64,000 nucleotides of DNA, taken from the NCBI RefSeq assembly GCF_008801475.1, contig NZ_VZPP01000010.1:124001-188000 (forward strand), given 5' to 3'. Positions 34,989 through 44,264 of this stretch are shown piece after piece. This DNA is from Pseudomonas moorei. GTDB taxonomy: Bacteria; Pseudomonadota; Gammaproteobacteria; Pseudomonadales; Pseudomonadaceae. The first letter of the stretch is position 1, and every line of letters starts with the position of its first letter. The notes below the pieces were generated by a model. The model had not been told where the DNA came from, did no database searches, and saw only the letters and a program-made list of their open reading frames with translations. The position numbers and the translations under genes are program-made.

Positions 34989-36590
34989 ATGCGCCATACC
35001 TTGGTTTTATCCGCCTTGCTGGGCACCGGCCTGTTGGCCGCCACTTCCATGAGCCAGGCTGCCAACAACAGCCTGGTGTTCTGCTCCGAAGGCAGCCCCG
35101 CTGGCTTCGATACCGCGCAGTACACGACCGCGACCGATAATGACGCCGCCGAGCCGCTGTACAACCGTCTGGCAGAGTTTGAAAAAGGCGCGACCAATGT
35201 CGTACCGGGCCTGGCCACCAGTTGGGATATATCCGAGGACGGCCTCAAATACACATTCCACCTTCGTCCTGGTGTGAAATTTCATACAACCAAGTACTTC
35301 ACACCGACTCGCGACTTCAACGCTGATGACGTGTTGTTCACATTCAATCGAATGCTCGATCCGCAACACCCTTTCCGTAAGGCTTACCCGACCGAATTTC
35401 CGTATTTCAACGGCATGAGCCTGAACAAGAACATTGCCAAGGTCGAAAAGACCGGGCCGCTGACCGTAGTCATGACGCTCAACAGCGTCGACGCCGCGTT
35501 CATTCAGAACATCGCGATGAGTTTTGCCTCTATTCTCTCCGCCGAGTACGCCGACAAGCTGCTGGCCGAAGGCAAGCCGAGCGACATCAACCAGAAGCCG
35601 ATCGGCACCGGGCCGTTCGTGTTCAAGAGCTACCAGAAAGACTCGAACATCCGCTACACCGGCAACAAGCACTACTGGGACCCAAGCCGGGTCAAGCTCG
35701 ACAACCTGATTTTCGCCATCAACACCGATGCGTCGGTACGCGTGCAGAAGCTCAAGGCCAACGAGTGCCAGATCACCTTGCACCCGCGCCCTGCCGACGT
35801 CGCCGCGCTGAAAAACGATCCGAAGCTGCAACTGATCGAGAAGCCCGGCTTCAACCTCGGCTACATCGCCTACAACGTGCGCCACAAACCGTTCGACCAG
35901 CTTGAAGTGCGCCAGGCGCTGGACATGGCGGTCAACAAGCAAGGCATTCTCAACGCCGTTTACCAGGGCGCAGGGCAACTGGCCGTCAACGCCATGCCGC
36001 CGACCCAATGGTCCTACGACGACACCATCAAGGACGTCGCCTACAACCCGGAAAAAGCCAAGGAATTGCTCAAGGCTGCCGGTGTGAAAGAAGGCACCGA
36101 AATCACCCTCTGGGCCATGCCGGTCCAGCGTCCGTACAACCCCAACGCCAAGTTGATGGCCGAAATGCTCCAGGCTGACTGGGCGAAGATCGGCCTCAAG
36201 GTCAAGATCGTCAGCTATGAGTGGGGCGAGTACATCAAGCGCACCAAGAATGGCGAGCACGACATCAGCCTGATCGGCTGGACGGGTGACAACGGTGACC
36301 CGGACAACTGGCTGGGCACGCTGTACAGCTGCGATGCCATTGGCGGCAACAACTATTCCATGTGGTGCGATCCGGCTTACGACAAGCTGATCAAGCAGGC
36401 CAAGGTCGTGACCGATCAAGGCCAGCGCACCGTGCTTTACAAACAGGCGCAGCAGTTGCTCAAGCAGCAAGTACCGATCACGCCTATCGCCCACTCGACG
36501 GTCAACCAGCCGTTGAGCGCCAAAATCGAAGGGTTCAAGGTGAGCCCGTTCGGTCGCAACGTGTTCTCGGGTGTCAGCATCGATAAATAA
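34989..36590 (+). CDS. dipeptide ABC transporter binding protein, DppA-like (copy 2)
   Basis: 533-aa periplasmic peptide-binding protein, signal peptide cut after SQAA (about residue 25). It shares long identical blocks with copy 1, for example NSLVFCSEGSPAGFD-like start, AVNAMPPTQWSYD and WAMPVQRPYNPNAKLMAEML, so the two come from a tandem duplication. Copy 1 has a short insertion (residues around IKGSDQPNPL) absent here. GGGAG stands before the ATG at 34989. Followed by the porin gene. Confidence 0.93.
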   Translation: MRHTLVLSALLGTGLLAATSMSQAANNSLVFCSEGSPAGFDTAQYTTATDNDAAEPLYNRLAEFEKGATNVVPGLATSWDISEDGLKYTFHLRPGVKFHTTKYFTPTRDFNADDVLFTFNRMLDPQHPFRKAYPTEFPYFNGMSLNKNIAKVEKTGPLTVVMTLNSVDAAFIQNIAMSFASILSAEYADKLLAEGKPSDINQKPIGTGPFVFKSYQKDSNIRYTGNKHYWDPSRVKLDNLIFAINTDASVRVQKLKANECQITLHPRPADVAALKNDPKLQLIEKPGFNLGYIAYNVRHKPFDQLEVRQALDMAVNKQGILNAVYQGAGQLAVNAMPPTQWSYDDTIKDVAYNPEKAKELLKAAGVKEGTEITLWAMPVQRPYNPNAKLMAEMLQADWAKIGLKVKIVSYEWGEYIKRTKNGEHDISLIGWTGDNGDPDNWLGTLYSCDAIGGNNYSMWCDPAYDKLIKQAKVVTDQGQRTVLYKQAQQLLKQQVPITPIAHSTVNQPLSAKIEGFKVSPFGRNVFSGVSIDK

Positions 36591-36721
36591 AACCGTGTAG
36601 TTGAAAACGCCGGGGGCGCATGGCGCCCTCACGCCAGCGTGTTGCCGTAATTCGCCCATAAGGCGTACAGCAAACGTTTGCGATGCGTGCAATGAGTTCC
36701 AAAGCAATAGCCGATTCATCA

Positions 36722-36745
36722 AAAAAGAACGGCATAAAAAAAGAA
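36722..36745 (+). promoter_or_regulatory. two AANAANAA motifs beside the porin ribosome site
   Basis: AAAAAGAA occurs at 36722-36729 and again at 36738-36745, just before the AAGGAG ribosome site of the OprD-type porin gene. AANAANAA is the known recognition motif for the Hfq-Crc catabolite repression complex of pseudomonads. Presence of the motif is direct; regulation is inferred. Confidence 0.45.
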
Positions 36746-36762
36746 AGTAAGGAGCTTTACCC

Positions 36763-38196
36763 ATGAAACTGAGCAGCACCGCGATACTGGCCTTGGCCAT
36801 CAGCAGCGTAACAGCCACGGCTTACGCAGAAACCCAGAGCCAGGCGTACACCCCGGTTACTGTGAATGAGAAAAGTGCTCAAAGCGAAGCCACTGGTTTT
36901 GTTGAAGGCCAGTCGATTAGCGGCACTACCCGTAACTGGTACGCCAACGAGCAACTGCAACGCGGTGGCAAGTTCCAGTACAAGAAGGACGGCGTTTCGA
37001 CCCCGACCGACCGCCGGATCAACTGGGTTCAGGGCACCATCGTCAAGTACAACTCGGGCTTCACCGAAGGCACTGTCGGTTTCAGCACTGAAGTGGCGGC
37101 CTACAACGCCATCGCACTGGATCGTGACCGCAAGGACCTGGCCTCCAACAACGGCGGCGCACCGGGCACTCGCCCAGGCGCGGGTAACAACCGTACCCTG
37201 ACCACCGAAGGTGGCGACGCTCAAGGCCAGTGGAGCAAAATGGGCCTGGCCAACGTCAAGGCCCGTGTCTCCAACACCACCCTGACCGCAGGCCGCATGA
37301 ACTTCAGCAGCCCGATGGTCGACGTAATCGGCAACCGTGCGCTGCCTTCGAGTTTCGAAGGTGTGGCGATCCACAGCGAAGAGCTGAACAACCTGGCTTT
37401 CGACCTGGCCACGTTCGATCGCAACTCACCGCGTACCGAAGAAAGCCAGCGTAAATTCCGCACCGAATACGCCAACGGCATCGTTGAAACCGACCACGTC
37501 TACACCGGAGGTCTCACCTACACCCCGTTTGCCAGCCTGACCACCAGCCTCTGGGCCACCCAGGCCGAAGACATCTGGAACCAGTACTACTTCGGCGCCA
37601 ACCATGTCCTGGGCGATAGCCAGGTCCTGAGCCTGACCACCGGCCTGAACTACTACAAGACCAAGGACGAAGGCAAGGCGCTGATCGGCAAGATCGACAA
37701 CGACACCTACTCCCTGTCCTTGGGCCTCGCTCACCAGGCCCATAGCCTGACCTTCTCGTATCAGGAAGTGAACGGTAACGAGTACTTCGACTACCTGCAC
37801 GAAACCAACGGCATCTACCTGGCCAACTCCCTGCTGTCGGACTTCAACGGCCCGAACGAAAAATCGTTCCAGATTGCCTACGGTCTGAACATGGCCGAAT
37901 ACGGCGTGCCAGGCCTGAAGTTCAACATCTACCAGGCTCGCGGCTGGGGCATCGACGGCACTCACTACACCGGCAACGGTGGTGTAGCGGGCAAAGGTTA
38001 CGACGGCATTCAGTCGATGGACGGCGAAACCCATTACGAATACGGCATCGGTGCTTCCTACGCCGTACAAAGCGGTCCGCTCAAGGCCACCACCGTACGC
38101 GCGACCTACACCGCTCACCGTGCCAGCGAAAACCAGGCTGACGGCAGCATCAACGAGTTCCGTCTCGTGACCACCGTTCCGTTCAACATTCTGTAA
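36763..38196 (+). CDS. OprD-family outer-membrane porin (OccD3/OpdP-like)
   Basis: 477-aa outer-membrane protein with a signal peptide cut after TAYA (about residue 22) and the OprD pattern: SAQSEATGFVEGQSISGTTRNWYANE, the long RRINWVQG strand region and a C-terminal strand ending FRLVTTVPFNIL. OprD porins carry small carboxylates, basic amino acids or short peptides. Its place between dppA genes matches OpdP (OccD3) of P. aeruginosa, linked to glycine-glutamate uptake; that assignment rests on context and memory. AAGGAG precedes the ATG. Confidence 0.92.
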   Translation: MKLSSTAILALAISSVTATAYAETQSQAYTPVTVNEKSAQSEATGFVEGQSISGTTRNWYANEQLQRGGKFQYKKDGVSTPTDRRINWVQGTIVKYNSGFTEGTVGFSTEVAAYNAIALDRDRKDLASNNGGAPGTRPGAGNNRTLTTEGGDAQGQWSKMGLANVKARVSNTTLTAGRMNFSSPMVDVIGNRALPSSFEGVAIHSEELNNLAFDLATFDRNSPRTEESQRKFRTEYANGIVETDHVYTGGLTYTPFASLTTSLWATQAEDIWNQYYFGANHVLGDSQVLSLTTGLNYYKTKDEGKALIGKIDNDTYSLSLGLAHQAHSLTFSYQEVNGNEYFDYLHETNGIYLANSLLSDFNGPNEKSFQIAYGLNMAEYGVPGLKFNIYQARGWGIDGTHYTGNGGVAGKGYDGIQSMDGETHYEYGIGASYAVQSGPLKATTVRATYTAHRASENQADGSINEFRLVTTVPFNIL

Positions 38197-38273
38197 ACAC
38201 GCCTACCCGACGGCTGGCTCGTGAGGGGCCGGCCATCGGGTTTTCCTGATCAACCGATTGCAGAGGGTTCTTG

Positions 38274-39869
38274 ATGAAAATGCTTCCCCTACGTGCGGCC
38301 ATCGCGGCCGCGTTGCTGAGTGTCGCGGTTGGCGTGTCGGCCAAACCCCTGGTCGTCTGCACCGAAGCCAGCCCCGAAGGCTTCGACATGGTCCAGTACA
38401 CAACTGCAGTCACCGCCGACGCAGTGGCCGAAACCATCTTCAATCGCCTGGCTGACTTCAAGCCTGGCACCACCGAAGTGATTCCGGCACTGGCCGAATC
38501 CTGGGACATCAGTGAAGACGGCCTGAACTACACGTTCCACCTGCGCAAAGGCGTCAAGTTTCACACCACCGAATACTTCAAGCCGACCCGCGACATGAAT
38601 GCCGACGACGTGGTCTGGAGCTTCCAGCGTCAGCTGGACCCGAACCACCCATGGCACAAACTGTCGAGCGTGGGCTTCCCGTACTTTGAAAGCATGGGCT
38701 TCAAGGAACTGCTCAAAAGCGTAGAGAAAATCGACGACAACACGGTCAAGTTCACCCTGACCCGCCGTGAAGCGCCGTTCCTGGCCGACATCGCCATGGC
38801 CTTCTCGTCGATCTACTCCTCCGAGTACGCCGACCAGTTGCTCAAGGCCAACAAGACCGGCGACCTGAACAACAAACCGGTGGGCACCGGCCCGTTCGTC
38901 TTCCAGCGCTACAACAAGGACGCCCAGGTTCGCTTCAAGGCCAACCCGGACTACTTCCGTGGCAAGCCGCCAGCCGAGGCGCTGATCCTGGCCATCGCCA
39001 CCGACAACAACGTACGCCTGCAGAAACTCAAGGCCAACGAGTGTCAGGTCGCGCTGTATCCGAAGCCGGATGACATTCCGAGCATCAAGAAAGACCCGAA
39101 CCTGAAAGTCGACGAACTGAACGCCATGACCGTTTCGTACGTCGCCATGAACACCACGCACAAATACCTGAGTGACGTGCGCGTACGTAAAGCCATCGAC
39201 ATCGCCTTCGACAAGGAAGCCTATGTCAACGCCCTGTTCGGCAAAGGCAATGCGACAGCGGCGGTCAACCCGTACCCGGACACCCTGCTGGGCTACAACC
39301 ACAGCCTGAAGAACCCGGCCCACGATCTGGACAAGGCTCGCGCCCTGCTCAAGGAAGCCGGCGTACCGGAAGGCACGACGTTCACCCTGTTCACCCGCAA
39401 CGGTGGCGGCCCGACCAACCCGAACCCGATGCTCGGCGCGCAGATGATGCAGGCTGACCTGGCCAAGGTCGGGATCAAGATCGACATCCGCGTGATGGAA
39501 TGGGGGGAAATGCTCAAGCGCGCCAAAAACGGCGAACACGACATGGTTTCCGCCGGATGGGCGGGCGATAACGGCGACCCGGATAACTTCCTGACGCCTA
39601 TGCTAAGTTGCGAAGCCGCGAAGAACGGCGAAAACTACGCCCGCTGGTGCAATGACAAGTTCCAGGCACTGATTGACCAGGCCCGAGAAAAAACCGACCC
39701 GGCCGAGCGTGCAGCCTTGTACGAGCAGGCTCAGGTTATTTTTAATCAGGACCAGCCGTGGATCAGCATGGCGCACACTAGAATGTTTACAGCAATGCGC
39801 AACAACGTAGAGGGTTATCACATTAGCCCGCTCACCACGAATAACTTCGCCACCACCCAGGTGAAGTAG
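38274..39869 (+). CDS. dipeptide ABC transporter binding protein, DppA-like (copy 3)
   Basis: 531-aa periplasmic binding protein, signal peptide cut after GVSA (about residue 23). It has the family core (KPLVVCTEASPEGFDMVQYTT, WDISEDGLNYTFHLRKG, GDNGDPDNFL) but is clearly more distant from copies 1 and 2; for example LFTRNGGGPTNPNP replaces LWAMPVQRPYNPN in the ligand region. The start is the ATG at 38274, six bases after GAGGG. Closest to dppBCDF, it is probably the core binding protein of the transporter. Confidence 0.93.
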   Translation: MKMLPLRAAIAAALLSVAVGVSAKPLVVCTEASPEGFDMVQYTTAVTADAVAETIFNRLADFKPGTTEVIPALAESWDISEDGLNYTFHLRKGVKFHTTEYFKPTRDMNADDVVWSFQRQLDPNHPWHKLSSVGFPYFESMGFKELLKSVEKIDDNTVKFTLTRREAPFLADIAMAFSSIYSSEYADQLLKANKTGDLNNKPVGTGPFVFQRYNKDAQVRFKANPDYFRGKPPAEALILAIATDNNVRLQKLKANECQVALYPKPDDIPSIKKDPNLKVDELNAMTVSYVAMNTTHKYLSDVRVRKAIDIAFDKEAYVNALFGKGNATAAVNPYPDTLLGYNHSLKNPAHDLDKARALLKEAGVPEGTTFTLFTRNGGGPTNPNPMLGAQMMQADLAKVGIKIDIRVMEWGEMLKRAKNGEHDMVSAGWAGDNGDPDNFLTPMLSCEAAKNGENYARWCNDKFQALIDQAREKTDPAERAALYEQAQVIFNQDQPWISMAHTRMFTAMRNNVEGYHISPLTTNNFATTQVK

Positions 39870-39942
39870 ATAAGAAACTCCCGGCATTCCTGAACCCAGG
39901 CATGCCGGGCACGCCTAACCGGCTGATGAGGTACACCACACG

Positions 39943-40953
39943 ATGTTTAGTTTTATTGCCCGCCGACTGGGGTTACTGATCCCCACGTTCTTCGGCATCA
40001 CCTTGCTGACTTTCGCGTTGATTCGCATGATCCCTGGCGACCCCGTGGAAGTCATGATGGGCGAACGCAGAGTCGACCCGGAAATGCACGCTCAGGCAAT
40101 GGAACGCCTAGGTCTGAACAAACCCCTGTATGCCCAGTACCTGGATTACATCGGCAAACTGGCTCACGGCGATCTCGGGGAATCCCTGCGTACCCGTGAA
40201 AGCGTCTGGACCGAGTTCACCTCTCTCTTCCCCGCGACCCTGGAGCTGTCCATGGCCGCACTGTTGTTCGCCGGCATCCTGGGCCTTCTGGCCGGGGTGA
40301 TCGCGGCACTCAAGCGAGGGTCCCTGTTCGATCATGGGGTCATGGGTGTCTCGCTCGCGGGATACTCGATGCCGATCTTCTGGTGGGGCCTGATCCTGAT
40401 CATGTTCTTCTCGGTATCCCTGGGCTGGACCCCGGTATCCGGGCGGATCGACCTGCTGTACGACATCGAGCCGCGCACCGGTTTCATGCTCATCGATACC
40501 TTGCTGGCCGATGACGTCAGCGCCTTCTTCGACGCCCTGCATCACCTGATTCTGCCGGCCATCGTGCTCGGCACGATCCCGCTGGCGGTGATCGCTCGGA
40601 TGACCCGTTCGTCGATGCTCGAAGTACTGCGTGAGGACTACATCCGTACCGCCCGCGCCAAAGGCCTGTCGCCATCGCGCGTGGTGTTCGTGCACGGTCT
40701 GCGTAACGCGCTGATTCCGGTGCTGACCGTGGTCGGCCTGCAAGTCGGCACCCTGTTGGCCGGTGCGGTCCTGACTGAAACCATCTTCTCCTGGCCGGGT
40801 ATCGGTAAATGGCTGATCGAAGCCATTGGCGCCCGGGACTACCCGGTTGTGCAAAACGGCATCCTGTTAATCGCCTGCCTGGTGATTCTGGTCAACTTCG
40901 TAGTGGACATCCTCTACGGCTTTGCCAACCCACGCATCCGTCATCAGCGCTGA
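39943..40953 (+). CDS. dppB: dipeptide ABC transporter permease DppB
   Basis: 336-aa inner-membrane permease with six helices and the binding-protein-dependent transport motif EDYIRTARAKGLSPSRVVFVHGLRNALIP around residues 225-255. The N-terminal FIARRLGLLIPTFFGITLLTFALIRMIPGDP is characteristic of DppB/OppB. It forms the pore with DppC. A GATGAGG ribosome site precedes the ATG. DppC starts 11 nt downstream. Confidence 0.96.
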   Translation: MFSFIARRLGLLIPTFFGITLLTFALIRMIPGDPVEVMMGERRVDPEMHAQAMERLGLNKPLYAQYLDYIGKLAHGDLGESLRTRESVWTEFTSLFPATLELSMAALLFAGILGLLAGVIAALKRGSLFDHGVMGVSLAGYSMPIFWWGLILIMFFSVSLGWTPVSGRIDLLYDIEPRTGFMLIDTLLADDVSAFFDALHHLILPAIVLGTIPLAVIARMTRSSMLEVLREDYIRTARAKGLSPSRVVFVHGLRNALIPVLTVVGLQVGTLLAGAVLTETIFSWPGIGKWLIEAIGARDYPVVQNGILLIACLVILVNFVVDILYGFANPRIRHQR

Positions 40954-40964
40954 GGTCAATACCC

Positions 40965-41891
40965 ATGAGCACTCCAACTTCCTCAGTAGCCGCCACCGCC
41001 TCCGCCGCGGATCAAAGCCTGCTGTACCCGTCGCCGTACAAAGAATTCTGGCAAGCGTTTTCCAAGAACAAAGGTGCCGTTGCCGGCCTGCTGTTCATGC
41101 TGCTGGTGATTTTCTGCGCCATCTTCGCCCCGTGGGTCGCGCCGCATAACCCGAGCGAGCAATATCGCGACTTCCTGCTGACCCCGCCGGCCTGGCTGGA
41201 AGGTGGGCAGATGCAGTTCCTGCTCGGTACCGATGAACTGGGTCGTGACCTGCTGTCGCGCCTGATCCAGGGTTCGCGCCTGTCCTTGCTGATCGGCCTG
41301 TCGTCGGTTGTCATGTCGCTGATCCCGGGGATCCTGCTGGGTCTGTTCGCCGGGTTCTTCCCGCGCGTGGTCGGCCCGACCATCATGCGTCTGATGGACA
41401 TCATGCTGGCCCTGCCGTCCCTGCTGCTGGCCGTGGCGATCGTCGCCATCCTCGGCCCAGGCCTGATCAACACCGTGATCGCCATCGCCGTGGTGTCCCT
41501 GCCGTCCTACGTTCGTCTGACCCGTGCTGCGGTGATGGGCGAACTGAACCGCGACTACGTGACCGCCGCGCGCCTGGCCGGTGCCGGCCTGCCGCGCCTG
41601 ATGTTCGTGACCGTGCTGCCCAACTGCATGGCGCCACTGATCGTTCAGGCGACCCTGAGCTTCTCCTCGGCGATTCTCGATGCCGCCGCACTGGGCTTCC
41701 TCGGCCTTGGCGTACAACCGCCAACCCCTGAGTGGGGCACCATGCTGGCCTCGGCCCGCGACTACATCGAACGCGCCTGGTGGGTCGTCAGCCTGCCTGG
41801 TTTGACCATTTTGCTCAGCGTGCTGGCAATCAACTTGATGGGTGACGGCCTGCGCGATGCGCTGGACCCGAAACTCAAGAACGCCGCCTGA
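40965..41891 (+). CDS. dppC: dipeptide ABC transporter permease DppC
   Basis: 308-aa permease partner of DppB: cytoplasmic N terminus, first helix near residues 38-60, a periplasmic loop with LLGTDELGRDLLSRLI, and the EAA-type loop NRDYVTAARLAGAGLPRLMFVTVLPNCMAP. The start ATG at 40965 lies within TGAGGTCAATACCCATG; the upstream open frame overlaps dppB and is not used. Ten nucleotides separate it from dppD. Confidence 0.96.
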   Translation: MSTPTSSVAATASAADQSLLYPSPYKEFWQAFSKNKGAVAGLLFMLLVIFCAIFAPWVAPHNPSEQYRDFLLTPPAWLEGGQMQFLLGTDELGRDLLSRLIQGSRLSLLIGLSSVVMSLIPGILLGLFAGFFPRVVGPTIMRLMDIMLALPSLLLAVAIVAILGPGLINTVIAIAVVSLPSYVRLTRAAVMGELNRDYVTAARLAGAGLPRLMFVTVLPNCMAPLIVQATLSFSSAILDAAALGFLGLGVQPPTPEWGTMLASARDYIERAWWVVSLPGLTILLSVLAINLMGDGLRDALDPKLKNAA

Positions 41892-41901
41892 GGAGATTCC
41901 A

Positions 41902-42870
41902 ATGTCCCTGTTAGAAATCAAGAATCTCAACGTTCGCTTTGGCGACAAGAACGCCGTTCCCGTGGTCGATGGCCTCGACCTGAAAGTGGACAAGGGCGAA
42001 GTCCTGGCCATCGTTGGCGAATCGGGTTCCGGCAAGTCCGTGACCATGATGGCGCTGATGGGCCTGATCGAGCATCCGGGGATCGTCACCGCCGACGCCC
42101 TGAATTTCGATGGCAAAAACATGCTCAAGCTCAGCAACCGTCAGCGTCGGCAAATCGTCGGCAAAGACCTGGCCATGGTCTTCCAGGACCCGATGACCGC
42201 GCTGAACCCTAGCTACACCGTCGGTTTCCAGATCGAAGAAGTGCTGCGCCTGCACCTGAAAATGTCCGGCAAGGCTGCGCGCAAGCGTGCCATCGAACTG
42301 CTGGAAAAAGTTGAAATCCCGGGCGCTGCCAGTCGTATGGACGCCTACCCGCATCAACTGTCCGGCGGTATGAGCCAGCGTGTTGCCATCGCCATGGCCA
42401 TTGCCGGCGAACCGAAACTGCTGATCGCCGACGAACCGACCACAGCCTTGGACGTAACGATTCAGGCGCAGATCATGGACCTGCTGCTGGCGTTGCAGAA
42501 AGAGCAGAACATGGGCCTGGTACTGATCACCCACGACCTCGCGGTCGTGGCCGAAACCGCTCAGCGCGTGTGCGTGATGTACGCCGGTCAAGCGGTCGAA
42601 GTCGGCCAGGTGCCCCAGTTGTTCGACATCCCGGCGCACCCGTACAGCGAAGCGCTGCTCAAGGCGATCCCGGAACACAGCCTGGGAGCCTCGCGCCTGT
42701 CGACCCTGCCGGGCATCGTGCCCGGCCGTTATGACCGTCCGCAGGGCTGCCTGCTGTCGCCGCGCTGCCCGTATGTGCAGGACAACTGCCGTGCGCAGCG
42801 TCCGACCCTTGACCCGAAAAGCAACAGCCTCGCCCGCTGCTTCTACCCGCTGAACCAGGAGGTGGCGTAA
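41902..42870 (+). CDS. dppD: dipeptide ABC transporter ATPase DppD
   Basis: 322-aa ATPase: Walker A GESGSGKS (about residues 38-45), signature LSGGMSQRVAIAMAI, Walker B LLIADEPTTALD and H-switch THD. The C-terminal oligopeptide-type extension has the cysteine cluster C-LSPRC-YVQDNC, which binds an iron-sulfur cluster in characterised DppD. GAGGAG precedes the ATG. It overlaps dppF by one base (TAATG), so the two ATPases are made in equal amounts. Confidence 0.96.
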   Translation: MSLLEIKNLNVRFGDKNAVPVVDGLDLKVDKGEVLAIVGESGSGKSVTMMALMGLIEHPGIVTADALNFDGKNMLKLSNRQRRQIVGKDLAMVFQDPMTALNPSYTVGFQIEEVLRLHLKMSGKAARKRAIELLEKVEIPGAASRMDAYPHQLSGGMSQRVAIAMAIAGEPKLLIADEPTTALDVTIQAQIMDLLLALQKEQNMGLVLITHDLAVVAETAQRVCVMYAGQAVEVGQVPQLFDIPAHPYSEALLKAIPEHSLGASRLSTLPGIVPGRYDRPQGCLLSPRCPYVQDNCRAQRPTLDPKSNSLARCFYPLNQEVA

Positions 42871-43850
42871 TGGCCGTCGTTCTTACCGCCCGCGACCTGA
42901 CCCGTCACTACGAAGTGTCCCGTGGCCTGTTCAAGGGTCTCGCCACCGTTCGCGCCCTCAACGGTGTGTCGTTCGAACTGGAGGCCGGCAAGACCCTCGC
43001 CGTCGTAGGCGAGTCCGGTTGCGGCAAATCCACCCTGGCCCGTGCCCTGACACTGATCGAAGAGCCGTCCTCGGGCTCCTTGAAAATCGCCGGCCAGGAA
43101 GTGGCCGGTGCCGACAAGGCCCAGCGCAAGCAACTGCGCAAAGACGTGCAGATGGTGTTCCAGAGCCCGTACGCCTCGCTGAACCCACGGCAGAAAATCG
43201 GTGATCAACTGGCCGAGCCGCTGCTGATCAACACCAACCTGTCGGCCACCGAACGTCGCGAGAAAGTCCAGGCGATGATGAAGCAGGTGGGTTTGCGTCC
43301 CGAACACTACCAGCGCTATCCGCATATGTTCTCCGGCGGTCAGCGCCAGCGGATCGCCCTCGCCCGCGCCATGATGCTGCAACCGAAAGTGCTGGTGGCC
43401 GACGAACCGACCTCGGCGCTGGACGTATCGATCCAGGCCCAGGTGCTGAACCTGTTCATGGACCTGCAGCAAGAGTTCAACACCGCCTACGTGTTCATCT
43501 CCCACAACCTGGCGGTGGTGCGCCACGTCGCCGATCACGTGATGGTGATGTACCTCGGTCGTCCAGTGGAAATGGGCCCGAAAGAGGACATCTACACCCG
43601 TCCTCTGCATCCCTACACCCAGGCGCTATTGTCGGCGACGCCAACCATTCACCCGGATCCGGACAAGCCGAAGATCAAGATCGTCGGCGAACTGCCCAAC
43701 CCGCTGAACCCGCCGCCCGGCTGCGCATTCCACAAGCGTTGCCCATACGCCACCGAGCGTTGCAAAACTGAAGAGCCGGCCCTGCGCCTGCTGGACAGTC
43801 GTCAGGTGGCTTGCCACTACGCCGAGCAATTCCTCGACGGCGCGGCATAA
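42870..43850 (+). CDS. dppF: dipeptide ABC transporter ATPase DppF
   Basis: 326-aa ATPase pairing with DppD: Walker A GESGCGKST, signature FSGGQRQRIALARAM, Walker B VLVADEPTSALD and switch SHN (Asn in place of Asp, usual for DppF/OppF). The C-terminal extension CAFHKRCPYATERC matches the oligopeptide ATPase family. Last gene of the dpp operon, closed by a strong terminator about 110 bp downstream. Confidence 0.96.
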   Translation: MAVVLTARDLTRHYEVSRGLFKGLATVRALNGVSFELEAGKTLAVVGESGCGKSTLARALTLIEEPSSGSLKIAGQEVAGADKAQRKQLRKDVQMVFQSPYASLNPRQKIGDQLAEPLLINTNLSATERREKVQAMMKQVGLRPEHYQRYPHMFSGGQRQRIALARAMMLQPKVLVADEPTSALDVSIQAQVLNLFMDLQQEFNTAYVFISHNLAVVRHVADHVMVMYLGRPVEMGPKEDIYTRPLHPYTQALLSATPTIHPDPDKPKIKIVGELPNPLNPPPGCAFHKRCPYATERCKTEEPALRLLDSRQVACHYAEQFLDGAA

Positions 43851-43854
43851 AAAA

Positions 43855-43948
43855 CTGTAGGCGCGAGCCTGCTCGCGATGACGCCCTTTCAGTCAATATT
43901 TTTATCGACTGATCCACCGCTATCGCGAGCAGGCTCGCTCCCACAGGG
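43855..43948. repeat. REPIN
   Basis: Inverted REP ends CTGTAGGCGCGAGCCTGCTCGCGATG and TATCGCGAGCAGGCTCGCTCCCACAGG, immediately after dppF and before its terminator. Confidence 0.85.
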
Positions 43949-43961
43949 ATTGTGTTAACCG

Positions 43962-43996
43962 AACCCCTTCCATTTCCGCTGGAAGGGGTTTTCTTT
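43962..43996 (+). terminator. intrinsic terminator of the dpp operon
   Basis: 11-bp perfect stem AACCCCTTCCA / TGGAAGGGGTT, 7-base loop, then TTCTTTT. It lies 111 bases after the dppF stop, with a REPIN in between, and just before the end of the converging small gene. Confidence 0.9.
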
Positions 43997-44006
43997 TGTC
44001 TGCAAT

Positions 44007-44264
44007 TTACGACTGGCTATCGCCTTCCTCGTCGTCACTGGAATCCGGTTCGTCGGTGGTCGAGTCATCACCGTTATCCGCGCCGCCCTGGCCCTTATCA
44101 CCCGCCTCCGATTCGGACTTGGCGAGCATCATTCCACTGTCTCCGCCCTGCCCGCTCATCGCCTGGGTAGCGTGGTTCTCACACTCGGCCCAGACCGCCG
44201 CACTGCCGAGGGACAGCATCACGAAAACCTTCAACAGCAATACAACGCGTAGCAACCTGTTCAT
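44007..44264 (-). CDS. small acidic secreted protein, unknown function
   Basis: 85-aa protein with a classical signal peptide: two arginines, a hydrophobic core LLRVVLLLKVFVMLSLG and a cut site AVWA-E near residue 25. The mature part (about 60 aa) has one cysteine near its start, a GGDSGMM stretch, and a tail extremely rich in Asp, Glu, Ser and Gly (GDDSTTDEPDSSDDEEGDSQS). No known domain is recognised. The ATG at 44264 gives the best signal peptide; ATG 44276 four codons upstream is possible. It is alone between the dpp terminator and a divergent gene. A calcium- or cation-binding tail is only a guess. Confidence 0.65.
   Translation of the reverse strand: MNRLLRVVLLLKVFVMLSLGSAAVWAECENHATQAMSGQGGDSGMMLAKSESEAGDKGQGGADNGDDSTTDEPDSSDDEEGDSQS

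Noticed and set aside
35007..36818. 603-codon minus-strand frame opposite dppA-like copy 2
   Set aside because: Shadow of a conserved binding-protein gene; similar shadows occur opposite copies 1 and 3, as expected when three paralogues share codon bias.
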